Source of the DNA: an uncultured Acetatifactor sp.
Lineage (GTDB): Bacteria; Bacillota; Clostridia; Lachnospirales; Lachnospiraceae
DNA length: 20,978 nt
Direction: 5' to 3'
NCBI GenBank assembly: GCA_910587555.1
Contig: CAJULV010000065.1
Location: forward strand, 1 to 20,978
Below the pieces are notes generated by a model. That model searched no databases. It saw only the letters and a program-made list of their open reading frames with translations, and was not told the origin of the DNA. Below, piece after piece: positions 14,272-20,978 of the stretch (positions are counted from its first letter, which is position 1; every line of letters starts with the position of its first letter). The position numbers and the translations under genes are program-made.

Positions 14272-14300
14272 ATCATACTATCCGGAAAGTTTTCTGTCAA
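14272..14300 (-). promoter_or_regulatory. Near-consensus sigma-A promoter of the shell-protein operon
   Basis: On the minus strand TTGACA (14295-14300) is followed after exactly 17 bases by TATGAT (14272-14277). It lies in the 214-base gap between the hemerythrin fusion gene (stop 14437) and EutS copy 1, so the operon can be expressed independently of the upstream gene. Confidence 0.85.
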
Positions 14301-14436
14301 GCTGAAAACCGGGGCTAAGGTGCTGGCCTGTGATAAGGTTCGGATGTTTTTGCTTTCTTGGTTTTCTTTCCAAAGTCCCGCAAAGCGACGGGATGATGAT
14401 ATGGAAAGTCCTACGGAAAAAATACGGAATCCATAT

Positions 14437-16443
14437 TCAGCCTTTTTTCTCAAAAAAGCGGTCAATTTCTCTTTTGACGGATTCTGCGGGAAGGGATTTG
14501 GAGAGATAGCCTTCTGGTTTCAGGGAAATCACTTTCTGAACGCTTGCTCTGTCCACTCTGCAGGTGAGAAAAATCACCGGAATATCTGTGAAATCCTTTT
14601 CGGAGCGAATCATCTCCAGCATCTGGCTTCCGCTGCAGACAGGCATCTCATAGTCCAAAAGCACCAGGTCCGGACGGGCAAGGGTAATGCTTCGGATGGC
14701 GGACAAGCCGGAATCTGCGGTGAATACCTCATAGTCACGGCCAAGCAAATGCAGCATGGCCGTTCGCATGAAGTCGGAGTCGTCCACCACCAGAATTTTC
14801 TTTTTCCTGCCGCCGACGGCTTGCCCGGTGCTGTCCGCGTGGGAATATTCTTGGCTATTGGCCGGGAGCGTGTCTGTGTAAGGCAGCTCTTTACTGACAG
14901 CTGCGTGCGGCATTCCTCTGTTATTCGACAGGGGATTGCTCATGTATGTCAGCTCTTTGCATTCGGTTGGGCGGCTGTCCGTATAAGGAAGCTCTTTGCT
15001 GTGCGCTGGGTGATTACCGGTATAGGGCTGACTCTGGTTATCGATCTGGAGAGTGTTTGCATACGGCAAATCGTTCCTTCTAGTTGTGCGGCCGTCCGTG
15101 TAAGACAGTTCTTTGCTGTCATCTGGGTGATTACTGGTATAGGTCTGTTCCTGTTTGTCGGTATGGAGAATGTTTGCGTACGGCAAACCGTTTCTGCCAG
15201 CTGTGAAGTTGTTCCTGTGAGGTCCATTGCAATCAGCCGTGTGACCGCCTGTGTCCGTTCGTCCGCTGTTTTCAGCCAGGGAATAGCCGGGATGCGGACA
15301 AACCCTGCTTTCGGCCTGGAGATTATCACATGGTGCTGGATATAGGGCTTTATCCGAAAGACTGTCTGCATGCATGCAGTTTTGGTACTCAGCCTGTGTG
15401 TGGCTGGCATGGGGAAGGTTCCTGTTTTCGCTCTGCGGTTCTTGCGACTGTGGAAGGTTTCGGTTTTCAGACAAAGGTTTGCCGGGGGTTAGACCGCTTT
15501 CAAGCCGGGCTACGGCATCCGCCGTGACAGCCGAAAGGCCTTCTTTGTGCAGAGGTGTTTCGGAAGAGGCCATACAGCAGGCAAAGTAGCCTCTGCCGGT
15601 GTCAAACAGAAGGCTGAACCGGGGACTTATCTTCTCATACATTTTGTAAAATTGCTCATAGGACAGCAGGTGTTCACTGGTGAGTTCGAACTGTGCCAGG
15701 GATGTAAACTGTTGTTTAAAACGTTCTGCAAGCTGCTTTGCAGCATATTTTACCACATTACTAAGCATCATGTCCGTGGTTTCCGATTCAGCATCTATCA
15801 CATTGCCGATGGTACTGCCGATCAGCTGTTCTTCAAAAAGCATAAAAAATTCGATTCGCTTATGATCTTTGCTGTCATAGACCAGGCGGCAGCAGATTTC
15901 GTTTCCGAAATGTTCCCCGGTATAGCAAATGCTCACCAGCTGTGAGTCCAGTTGAAACATGCCGTGCAGCAGGCTGGCCAGAGTCTGTCCCATCACAGCC
16001 AGTTCCTCCTCGGGCAACAGGTGGTCCCAGTGTACCACAGACTCGCCGGTTACAATCAAGCGGTCCTCAATGAGGGTATGCCCGATGAGCCATCCTGCGC
16101 ATACACCCAGAAAGTGCTGAATGGAGGCCGGAGAAAATTGCTTCAGCTTCAGTTCCTGGTCCAGGGCAGGGAGCATCCGTTTCCGGAAATCCCTGTGGAT
16201 GCGCTTGTGAGCCGCCAGTCCCGGGTAATGGATAGAGTCCATGTAGGCTTCCTCATCCGCAAAATGCTGGACGGCATGGTCTTTGAAGTATTTGATTGCC
16301 TCCTGGCAGGCGAATTGGCTTTTCTCATCACTGTGTCCAAAAGCAAACAGCTTATTGAGAATACTGAAGAGCTTTTTGTGTTCCCTGTCGATGATGTCCA
16401 CGCCTATATTGTATCGTTCTTCCCATATCAAACGATTTCCCAT
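14437..16443 (-). CDS. Bacteriohemerythrin - middle domain - repeat linker - response-regulator receiver fusion
   Basis: A 668-residue soluble protein. Residues 1-130 are a complete hemerythrin, the di-iron, O2-binding four-helix bundle: ligands His22, His60, Glu64, His79, His83, His122 and Asp127 fit the family pattern (H-x3-E, H-x3-H, H-x4-D). Residues about 150-330 hold an alpha/beta domain with LVSICYTGEHFGNEICCRLV and TTDMMLSNVVKYAAKQLAER, which faintly resembles CheX/CheC-type phosphatases; this is tentative. Residues about 335-540 are a low-complexity Asn/Pro/Tyr/His-rich linker with 40-residue repeats. Residues 545-668 are a receiver domain: ILVVDDSDF, phospho-acceptor Asp in LLDYEMP, Thr in FLTC, Lys in LSKS. 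There is no output domain. It probably couples oxygen or redox sensing to two-component or chemotaxis signalling. ATG 16443 has AGGAGG seven bases upstream. Confidence 0.9.
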   Translation of the reverse strand: MGNRLIWEERYNIGVDIIDREHKKLFSILNKLFAFGHSDEKSQFACQEAIKYFKDHAVQHFADEEAYMDSIHYPGLAAHKRIHRDFRKRMLPALDQELKLKQFSPASIQHFLGVCAGWLIGHTLIEDRLIVTGESVVHWDHLLPEEELAVMGQTLASLLHGMFQLDSQLVSICYTGEHFGNEICCRLVYDSKDHKRIEFFMLFEEQLIGSTIGNVIDAESETTDMMLSNVVKYAAKQLAERFKQQFTSLAQFELTSEHLLSYEQFYKMYEKISPRFSLLFDTGRGYFACCMASSETPLHKEGLSAVTADAVARLESGLTPGKPLSENRNLPQSQEPQSENRNLPHASHTQAEYQNCMHADSLSDKALYPAPCDNLQAESRVCPHPGYSLAENSGRTDTGGHTADCNGPHRNNFTAGRNGLPYANILHTDKQEQTYTSNHPDDSKELSYTDGRTTRRNDLPYANTLQIDNQSQPYTGNHPAHSKELPYTDSRPTECKELTYMSNPLSNNRGMPHAAVSKELPYTDTLPANSQEYSHADSTGQAVGGRKKKILVVDDSDFMRTAMLHLLGRDYEVFTADSGLSAIRSITLARPDLVLLDYEMPVCSGSQMLEMIRSEKDFTDIPVIFLTCRVDRASVQKVISLKPEGYLSKSLPAESVKREIDRFFEKKG
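14971..15210 (-). repeat. Two degenerate 120-bp tandem repeats in the linker
   Basis: About 14971-15090 and 15091-15210 are diverged tandem copies, seen in shared blocks such as CTGGGTGATTAC, TTTGCTGT and the TACGGCAAA segment. In protein they give LPYANILHTDKQEQTYTSNH and LPYANTLQIDNQSQPYTGNH, each followed by SKEL(S/P)YTD. Shorter partial units (KELPYTD, ENRNLP) continue on both sides, roughly residues 335-540 of the fusion protein. Confidence 0.7.
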
Positions 16444-16782
16444 ATCTTTTCCTCCTGGTAAAGTCTCGTGACAGATTTTCGGTTTTCCTGATATTCGCAG
16501 CCGGGGCGGTATAGGGCGTGTTATCTGCAGGGTCCAGAACGCAGTTTGCATGCGCCTGTCGGAGTCCCCGTACAGCAATCCGGGGGCTGTCCGGGATTCT
16601 GTTTTGCCGTTACATCGGCGGTGTCATATCAAACCGTTTGTATATTCTATTCCGCACTTGACAAAAAGTGCCAGGATATCCGGGTTTTTTCTTTTTTTCG
16701 CGTTGGGGAGAGCAGAGGGCGGCAGAAGAGCAAATCTGACAGGAATAGGAGAGATTGACAGAAAAGATACTTGAATTCTGCT
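16444..16782. other. Divergent intergenic region without a gene
   Basis: This stretch separates the minus-strand hemerythrin fusion from the plus-strand blaI-type gene. I find no convincing reading frame. GCACTT/AAGTGC (16654-16659, 16666-16671) is a short dyad, followed by the palindrome GGATATCC (16674-16681) and two plus-strand T runs around 16684-16698. These could be a weak plus-direction terminator or an A-tract upstream of a minus-strand promoter. No -35/-10 pair with proper spacing was found for the minus gene. Confidence 0.45.
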
Positions 16783-16824
16783 CTCTAATGTGTTAGAGTA
16801 ACAATATACTCTAATATATTAGAG
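16783..16824. promoter_or_regulatory. Twin BlaI-type operator palindromes
   Basis: CTCTAATGTGTTAGAG (16783-16798) and CTCTAATATATTAGAG (16809-16824) share identical 6-bp arms around a 4-base centre, spaced 26 bp centre to centre. The second overlaps the region just before AGGAGGGG of the blaI-type gene, so a bound repressor would block transcription of its own operon. This is the usual autoregulation of BlaI/MecI systems. The -35/-10 pair is unclear (TTGACA at 16755-16760 lacks a good partner). Confidence 0.8.
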
Positions 16825-16836
16825 GAGGGGATTTGT

Positions 16837-17205
16837 ATGGATACACCGAAAATTTTTGAGAGCGAATATCGTTTCTGTCTGATTTTATGGGAGCAGGAGC
16901 CGGTGAAGAGCAGCGAATTGGTGCGGCTGTGTCAGGAGAGGCTTGGATGGAAGCCTACCACCACCTATACGGTAATCAAGCGGCTGTCGGAGCGTGGAGT
17001 AGTGAAAAACGAAAACAGTGTGGTCACAGCTCTGGTAAGCAGGGAGCAGGTGCAGGCGGCGGAGATTGAGGAGTTGGTGGAGAAAAAGTTCGGCGGCTCC
17101 CTTCCGGCGTTTGTGGCGGCATTTACAAAGCATGGGCGGATTACAGAGAAGGAAATTGACCAGGTACAGCGGATGATAGACCGATTCCGGGAAGGAGGGA
17201 CGTGA
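16837..17205 (+). CDS. BlaI/MecI-family transcriptional repressor
   Basis: A 122-residue winged-helix repressor. Residues 5-70 carry ESEYRFCLILWEQEPVKSSE, LVRLCQERLGWKPTTTYTVI and KRLSERGVVKNE. The GWKPTTTYTVIKRL segment is the BlaI recognition helix; the C-terminal half (ITEKEIDQVQRMIDRFREGG) is the dimerisation helix. Family members are released from DNA when the partner M56 protease is activated. AGGAGGGG lies seven bases before ATG 16837, and the twin operators sit directly upstream. Its TGA stop overlaps the start of the M56 gene (TGATG), so the two are translationally coupled. No beta-lactamase is present, so the regulated genes besides this pair are unknown. Confidence 0.94.
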   Translation: MDTPKIFESEYRFCLILWEQEPVKSSELVRLCQERLGWKPTTTYTVIKRLSERGVVKNENSVVTALVSREQVQAAEIEELVEKKFGGSLPAFVAAFTKHGRITEKEIDQVQRMIDRFREGGT

Positions 17206-19580
17206 TGGCAGGTATCTTTTTGGAAGTGGTAAACCGGAGTATTGCGGCGGGATGGCTGGTACTGGCAGTGGTACTGCTGCGTTTTGTTTTAAGGAAAGGA
17301 CCAAAATGGATAAATCTGCTGCTCTGGGGCATGGTTGCCCTGCGGCTGCTGTTTCCGGTCACCATCGAGAGCAGCTTCAGCCTGATTCCTGACGCCAGGC
17401 CCATATCGGAAGGATTTGCCGGGGAGGTTTACTCTGCAGCGGATTTTTCCGGGGAGAACGAGGCAGGAGAAGCAGCATCTGTCCGGGGGGAAAGGGAGAT
17501 TCGGAGGAAGGCGGAGAGGACAGGCTTTCGGGGAAGCGGAATCTGGGGAAAGATAACGCAGCAGAACGGCCTGACAGAAGGCGGATTATGGGGATTTTGG
17601 AAGGAACCAAACAGCATTTTAATTCTGACGGCGATATGGCTGTCAGGAGCGGGACTGATGTTATTTTACGCCGTGTTCAGCTATTTTGGGCTGCGCAGGC
17701 AGGTGAGGACGGCGGTATTGTTTCGGGACAATATCTTCCGCAGCGAAGGGGTGGATTCTCCCTTTGTACTGGGGGTGATAAAGCCCAGGATTTATCTTCC
17801 CTTTCAGATGCAGGAAAGGCATCTGGAACTGGTGGCGCTGCACGAACAAATCCATATCCGCAGGGGGGACCATCTGTGGAAGCCGCTTGGATTCGGGCTG
17901 CTTGCGCTGTACTGGTTTCATCCGCTGCTGTGGCTTGCCTATGTGCTGCTGTGCCGGGATATCGAGCTGGCCTGTGATGAGAGTGTGATTCGGGGACTTG
18001 ACAGGGAGAGGCGGGCAGATTACTCTCAGGCGTTGTTGGACTGCAGCACCCGTTCCAGGGGCATGGGAGTTTGTCCCCTGGCCTTTGGGGAGTCGGGGGT
18101 GAAAACCAGGGTGAAGTCCGTGCTGCATTATCGAAAGCCTGCTTTTTGGGCACTGGCGGCGGCATTGGCAGCCTGCGGGGCAGCGGCGGTGTGTTTTCTC
18201 ACCAATCCTGTCCGCCGGGATACTCTTGTCTGGGCACAGACTCTGGAGGCGGAGGAAGTGGCGGAAGCGGAAGTGGTCATTTATTCCGGATTGGGAAGAC
18301 AATCTAAACAGCTTGCAAAAAATGACATTGATGTCATGGTTTCCCTGATTCAGCAGAGCAGAGGGAGGTATGTGGAGGAGCCGGAGGATTTGGACGGAGG
18401 CAGTATTTTCTTCTCTCTTACCATGGCAGACGGCTCTGTCCATGAGGTGGGAAACATGGGAAATACCTATCTGATCATTGACTGGGATTTTTATGAGGCA
18501 GATTACAGCTGGCTGTCTTCCTGGGACGACGCTCTTCCGGAGGGAGAGGGACCGCTGCTGGAGGCGGTTATCTGGGAGGAGGCTGATCTGGACAGGGACG
18601 GTGAGCCGGAGGTAATCCGGGTCAGGGAGACGGTAAAAGGGGAGGTATATGTATTGGAGGTACTGAAAAGGGACGGCACGCTGCTGTGGAGTGAGGAGGC
18701 CGGGACATCCCATGCGGGGTGGAATACCCTTCTATTGTATCAGGAGGGGGAAAAGGATTTCCTGATCCGATATCATCCCAATCTTTCCCAGGGCTTCGGG
18801 AGTTATACCTGTGAGCAGTTTTCCCTGGCAGGGGGCGTTGAAACCCCGGAAAATACATGGGAAGCGGACTTTGAACTGGCTTCCGGCCAGGTGACGGGAA
18901 AGATGCGCGCCTTTGCGGTGTGGGCCAATGAATTTCTGGAGGAGGGCACGGTTCTCATCAGTACCCAGGACGGCCAGTTGGCTGTAGGACCCCGGCGGGC
19001 GGAGGAGCTGTCCGGGCTGTATCCGGTGCGGTTCTATCCGGAGGAGACGGAACCGGCAGAGGGGGTGTGGAAGGATTTTGCCAAAGGACTGCCGGAGGAA
19101 GTGGAGCCCCTTGAATTTGTGCTTGCCAGCGGCGCCGGAGCCTGGAGCACTTCTCTCACCCTTTACCCGGACGGTTCCTTCCAGGGCACCTATGCGGGCA
19201 ACGAGGCGGTTGCCGGGGAGAGCTATCCCAGGGGAACGGTCTATATCTGCAGGTTCAGCGGGAAATTTGGCGATATAAGGGAGGCGGGCGAGTATTCTTT
19301 CTCCATGGGTCTGACGGAACTGGATTATGAGACAGAGGAGGATGCGGTGTGGATTGAGGATGGCTTCCGCTTTATCGGCGCCGGGGCTGTGGGGCTGGAG
19401 GAGGGAGAGGAATTTATCTTCTATCTGCCGGGAGTGCCCATGGAAGAACTGGAGGAGGATTTTGTAACCTGGTCTCCGGACTATTATCTGTGGAAGAACG
19501 GAGGAATTGAGAGGCTGTCTGCCTATGGGATTTACAATGTGGAGGCCGAGTGCGGGTTCTTTACGAATTGGGGGGATTGA
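17205..19580 (+). CDS. BlaR1/M56-type membrane metalloprotease with atypical extracellular sensor
   Basis: A 791-residue protein. N-terminal membrane segments lie near residues 7-27 and 34-52, with more around 140-165 and 310-330. The cytoplasmic zinc protease has LHEQIHIRRGDH (His213, Glu214, His217) and ACDESVI (Glu259), then KTRVKSVLHYRKP before the last membrane segment. The roughly 460-residue extracellular part is unlike the penicillin-binding sensor of BlaR1: no Ser-x-x-Lys is apparent. It contains DLDRDGEPEVIRVRE (a calcium-loop, FG-GAP-like motif near residue 461) and a second beta-rich half with LTLYPDGSFQGTY. ATG 17205 is best supported (GGAGG six bases before it); GTG 17202 is an alternative. 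Binding of an unknown signal probably leads to cleavage of the BlaI-type repressor. Confidence 0.9.
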   Translation: MAGIFLEVVNRSIAAGWLVLAVVLLRFVLRKGPKWINLLLWGMVALRLLFPVTIESSFSLIPDARPISEGFAGEVYSAADFSGENEAGEAASVRGEREIRRKAERTGFRGSGIWGKITQQNGLTEGGLWGFWKEPNSILILTAIWLSGAGLMLFYAVFSYFGLRRQVRTAVLFRDNIFRSEGVDSPFVLGVIKPRIYLPFQMQERHLELVALHEQIHIRRGDHLWKPLGFGLLALYWFHPLLWLAYVLLCRDIELACDESVIRGLDRERRADYSQALLDCSTRSRGMGVCPLAFGESGVKTRVKSVLHYRKPAFWALAAALAACGAAAVCFLTNPVRRDTLVWAQTLEAEEVAEAEVVIYSGLGRQSKQLAKNDIDVMVSLIQQSRGRYVEEPEDLDGGSIFFSLTMADGSVHEVGNMGNTYLIIDWDFYEADYSWLSSWDDALPEGEGPLLEAVIWEEADLDRDGEPEVIRVRETVKGEVYVLEVLKRDGTLLWSEEAGTSHAGWNTLLLYQEGEKDFLIRYHPNLSQGFGSYTCEQFSLAGGVETPENTWEADFELASGQVTGKMRAFAVWANEFLEEGTVLISTQDGQLAVGPRRAEELSGLYPVRFYPEETEPAEGVWKDFAKGLPEEVEPLEFVLASGAGAWSTSLTLYPDGSFQGTYAGNEAVAGESYPRGTVYICRFSGKFGDIREAGEYSFSMGLTELDYETEEDAVWIEDGFRFIGAGAVGLEEGEEFIFYLPGVPMEELEEDFVTWSPDYYLWKNGGIERLSAYGIYNVEAECGFFTNWGD

Positions 19581-19641
19581 GCGGGGAAGGCCCTGGCGGA
19601 CCGGAAGCCGTTTCTTGTATAATTTGAAGGGAGCATGAAAA

Positions 19642-20247
19642 ATGTATTGTATATTAGTGACAGGTATTCCGGCAGCAGGAAAAAGCACTATGGCAGAGGC
19701 CCTGTCAGAAAGGTTGAAACTTCCTGTTATTTCAAAGGATACCATCAAAGAATTGTTGTTTGACAATGTTGGATTTCAGTCAAGGGCAGAAAAAGTAAAA
19801 CTTGGAATTGCCAGTATGGAAATCATGTATTATGCCGCAGGCCAGCTTATGAAAGCAGGACAACCTTTTATCCTGGAGAATAATTTTGAATATTCGTCAG
19901 AGCAGGGAATGAAAAATCTTTTAGAAAAATATCAATATTCCGCATTGACCATTACCTTAACAGGTGATTATAAAGTAATTTACCAGCGTTTTCTGGAACG
20001 GGAAAGCAGCCCTGACAGGCACAGGGGGCATGTTGTGAATGACTGTTATCCGGAAAAGAAAGAGAATAATCCGAAAACTCTAAAAGCAAAAACGATTTCT
20101 TATGAGAACTATGTTCGTGGAATAGAACAAAGGGGATTTGATGCTTTTTGCGTTGATGGCAGGCAGATTAAGGTTGATACAACAGATTTCTCAAGAATTA
20201 ATATGGAAGAGTTATTTTCACGGATTGAGGTATGGAAGGAGAAATGA
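19642..20247 (+). CDS. P-loop kinase-like ATPase
   Basis: A 201-residue soluble protein with ILVTGIPAAGKST (Walker A) at residues 4-16, followed by LPVISKDTIKELLFD, typical of zeta-toxin, chloramphenicol phosphotransferase and gluconate kinase-like small-molecule kinases. FILENNFEY may hold a Walker B-type acidic residue, and YQRFLERESSPDRHRGH is an Arg-rich lid. The substrate is unknown; antibiotic- or nucleotide-modifying roles are possible. The gene is clearly more AT-rich than its neighbours, suggesting separate acquisition. ATG 19642 is preceded by AAGGGAG at slightly long spacing, and TATAAT (19618-19623) could be its -10, though no good -35 is seen. A strong terminator follows directly. 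Confidence 0.88.
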   Translation: MYCILVTGIPAAGKSTMAEALSERLKLPVISKDTIKELLFDNVGFQSRAEKVKLGIASMEIMYYAAGQLMKAGQPFILENNFEYSSEQGMKNLLEKYQYSALTITLTGDYKVIYQRFLERESSPDRHRGHVVNDCYPEKKENNPKTLKAKTISYENYVRGIEQRGFDAFCVDGRQIKVDTTDFSRINMEELFSRIEVWKEK

Positions 20248-20254
20248 ACGGCTT

Positions 20255-20279
20255 GAGTGAAACTTTTCGCTCTTTTTTT
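20255..20279 (+). terminator. Intrinsic terminator of the P-loop kinase gene
   Basis: GAGTGAA-ACTT-TTCGCTC forms a 7-bp stem (one G-U pair) with a 4-nt loop, followed directly by TTTTTTT. It starts eight bases after the stop codon at 20245-20247. Confidence 0.88.
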
Positions 20280-20352
20280 CGTCTATTATGGCAGGAAGCA
20301 AAAGTTCAGCTAAGAAATGTCAAGTACTTTTGAAAATAATTTCTGCTGGACA

Positions 20353-20435
20353 GTAAAGTCGCACGAGAGGAACTTTTATGAGTTCCCTTTCGAATAAAAG
20401 TTCCTCTCATTACAGGTGTGTCGAAGCGACTTTAC
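20353..20435. repeat. Long two-part hairpin upstream of the second lipoprotein gene
   Basis: Outer arms GTAAAGTCGC (20353-20362) and GCGACTTTAC (20426-20435) are perfect, and inner arms GAGAGGAACTTTTAT (20365-20379) and ATAAAAGTTCCTCTC (20394-20408) pair over 15 bp with a 14-nt loop. A 17-base bulge on the right side contains GTGTGTCG. A separate mini-hairpin ATCGC-gaa-GCGAT follows (20447-20459). It looks like a dispersed palindromic element or a structured RNA; no flanking duplication was seen. The rest of 20280-20500 holds no gene. Confidence 0.6.
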
Positions 20436-20500
20436 CCTTTAGTGCTATCGCGAAGCGATTTAAATAAGAGGCAGGAAAAGACGGAAAGGAGCATGCGGAA

Positions 20501-20978
20501 ATGAGGAAAGGGATGATAACATTAGCCCTTGTGTTGGGGCTGGTACTTGGCGGATGCGGAAAAACAGCGGATTCTGGCGGAGAAAATGGTATAGGATCGG
20601 AAGGACCGGGGGGCGTTAGCCTGTCAGAGGCAGGAACTTTGCCGGGCGAAACCGGAGACGGGACGGCAGACAGTGAAAACGTGACAGCGCCGGAAGGGTC
20701 CGGAGAAGCCGGAGCGGAAGCACCGGGAGGAGCCGGAAACGGAGCGGGAACGCCGGGAGAATCCGGAAGCGGAGCAGGAACGCCGGGAGGAGCCGGAAAC
20801 GGAGCGGGAACGCCGGGAGAATCCGGAAGCGGAGCAGGAACGCCGGGAGGAGCCGGAAACGGAGCGGGAACGCCGGGAGAATCCGGAAGCGGAGCAGGAA
20901 CGCCGGGAGGAGCCGGAAACGGAGCGGGAACGCCGGGAGAATCCGGAAGCGGAGCAGGAACGCCGGGAGGAGCCGGAA
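20501..20978 (+). CDS. Lipoprotein with Gly/Pro/Ser repeat stalk, 5' part, runs off the window
   Basis: The open frame begins ATG 20501 and has no stop before the window edge (at least 159 residues). MRKGMITLALVLGLVLGGCG is a lipoprotein signal with lipobox VLGGC (Cys19), so the product is exported and lipid-anchored. After a Gly/Ser/Glu spacer (about residues 20-74) it enters exact 20-residue repeats (GAGTPGESGSGAGTPGGAGN), each two similar 10-residue halves, a flexible stalk. The functional domain must lie beyond the window. The leader resembles that of the lipoprotein at 9576 (K-rich start, VLGLV, GCG), so a related solute-binding or propeller domain is possible but unproven. AAAGGAG precedes the start by ten bases; an ATG at 20493 gives only a three-codon peptide. 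Confidence 0.85.
   Translation, partial: MRKGMITLALVLGLVLGGCGKTADSGGENGIGSEGPGGVSLSEAGTLPGETGDGTADSENVTAPEGSGEAGAEAPGGAGNGAGTPGESGSGAGTPGGAGNGAGTPGESGSGAGTPGGAGNGAGTPGESGSGAGTPGGAGNGAGTPGESGSGAGTPGGAG
20723..20978 (+). repeat. Perfect 60-bp tandem repeat (minisatellite) inside a coding sequence
   Basis: From 20723 to the end the sequence repeats exactly every 60 bases for a little over four copies, without a single mismatch, and continues beyond the window. Each unit splits into two similar 30-base halves sharing AACGCCGGGAG. Unit length is a multiple of three, so copy-number changes keep the frame. Confidence 0.95.

Noticed and set aside
14376..14393. TCCCG/CGGGA hairpin as terminator of the hemerythrin fusion gene
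   Set aside because: The stem is only 5 bp and no U run follows on the minus strand.
14158..15345. 395-codon plus-strand open frame opposite the EutS promoter and hemerythrin fusion
   Set aside because: It runs through a well-supported promoter and antisense to the receiver domain and linker; its repetitive sequence only mirrors the linker repeats.
16655..16698. TTGACA with following T runs as a plus-strand promoter for the BlaI-type gene
   Set aside because: No -10 lies at proper spacing, and the hexamer is part of a short dyad; the real promoter of that gene remains unclear.
20493..20504. Three-codon leader peptide (ATG CGG AAA TGA) overlapping the lipoprotein start
   Set aside because: The ribosome site is too close to its ATG and fits the 20501 start; most likely chance.
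20723..20978. Tandem repeats considered as a CRISPR array
   Set aside because: There are no unique spacers; every 60-bp unit is identical and in frame with a lipoprotein signal sequence.

Overview
The window reads as a chromosomal accessory region of an anaerobic gut Firmicute, most likely a Lachnospiraceae-type Clostridium relative. This is an inference from gene content: strong AGGAGG-type ribosome sites, sigma-A promoters, a BlaI/M56 pair, EutS-type microcompartment shell proteins, bacteriohemerythrin, lipoproteins fused to solute-binding domains, and two formylglycine-type sulfatases. No rRNA, tRNA, CRISPR array or prophage was recognised.

Layout. (1) 141-3315: a minus-strand unit of two sulfatases, with a good promoter (3287-3315) and a hairpin terminator (141-173). 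(2) 3371-5600: a decayed patch holding a dUTPase gene that has lost its 5' part and a RelE/ParE-type toxin gene. An intact IS4-family element (4028-5530, 8-bp target duplication) split the toxin gene at its start codon, and a one-base deletion disrupts it again further on. (3) 5635-7029: a small polymerase-beta-fold nucleotidyltransferase and an SRAP/YedK-type DNA-protein crosslinking protein. (4) 7038-9265: a HExxH protein and a MerR-like HTH protein on the minus strand, between three different inverted-repeat elements. (5) 9576-11912: a large lipoprotein with a propeller-like N-terminal half and a solute-binding C-terminal half. (6) 12048-14300: a compact minus-strand operon of two EutS-type shell proteins, an EutP-type GTPase and a P-loop kinase-like protein, behind a near-consensus promoter. 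(7) 14437-16443: a hemerythrin / middle domain / repeat linker / response-regulator receiver fusion on the same strand. (8) 16783-19580: a BlaI-type repressor with twin operators and an M56 membrane peptidase with a long, unusual extracellular part. (9) 19642-20247: an AT-richer P-loop kinase-like gene with a terminator. (10) 20353-20978: a strong long hairpin, then the 5' part of a second lipoprotein whose coding sequence becomes a perfect 60-bp minisatellite running off the window.

Working together. The most suggestive unit is region 6 with region 7. Shell proteins and a GTPase sit without any recognisable microcompartment enzymes, directly downstream of an oxygen- or redox-sensing fusion protein, like a microcompartment satellite locus that would complement a core operon elsewhere. 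Region 8 is a self-contained repressor/sensor-protease switch. Region 2 records sequential decay of a toxin-antitoxin operon, and the pre-insertion sequence can be rebuilt exactly.
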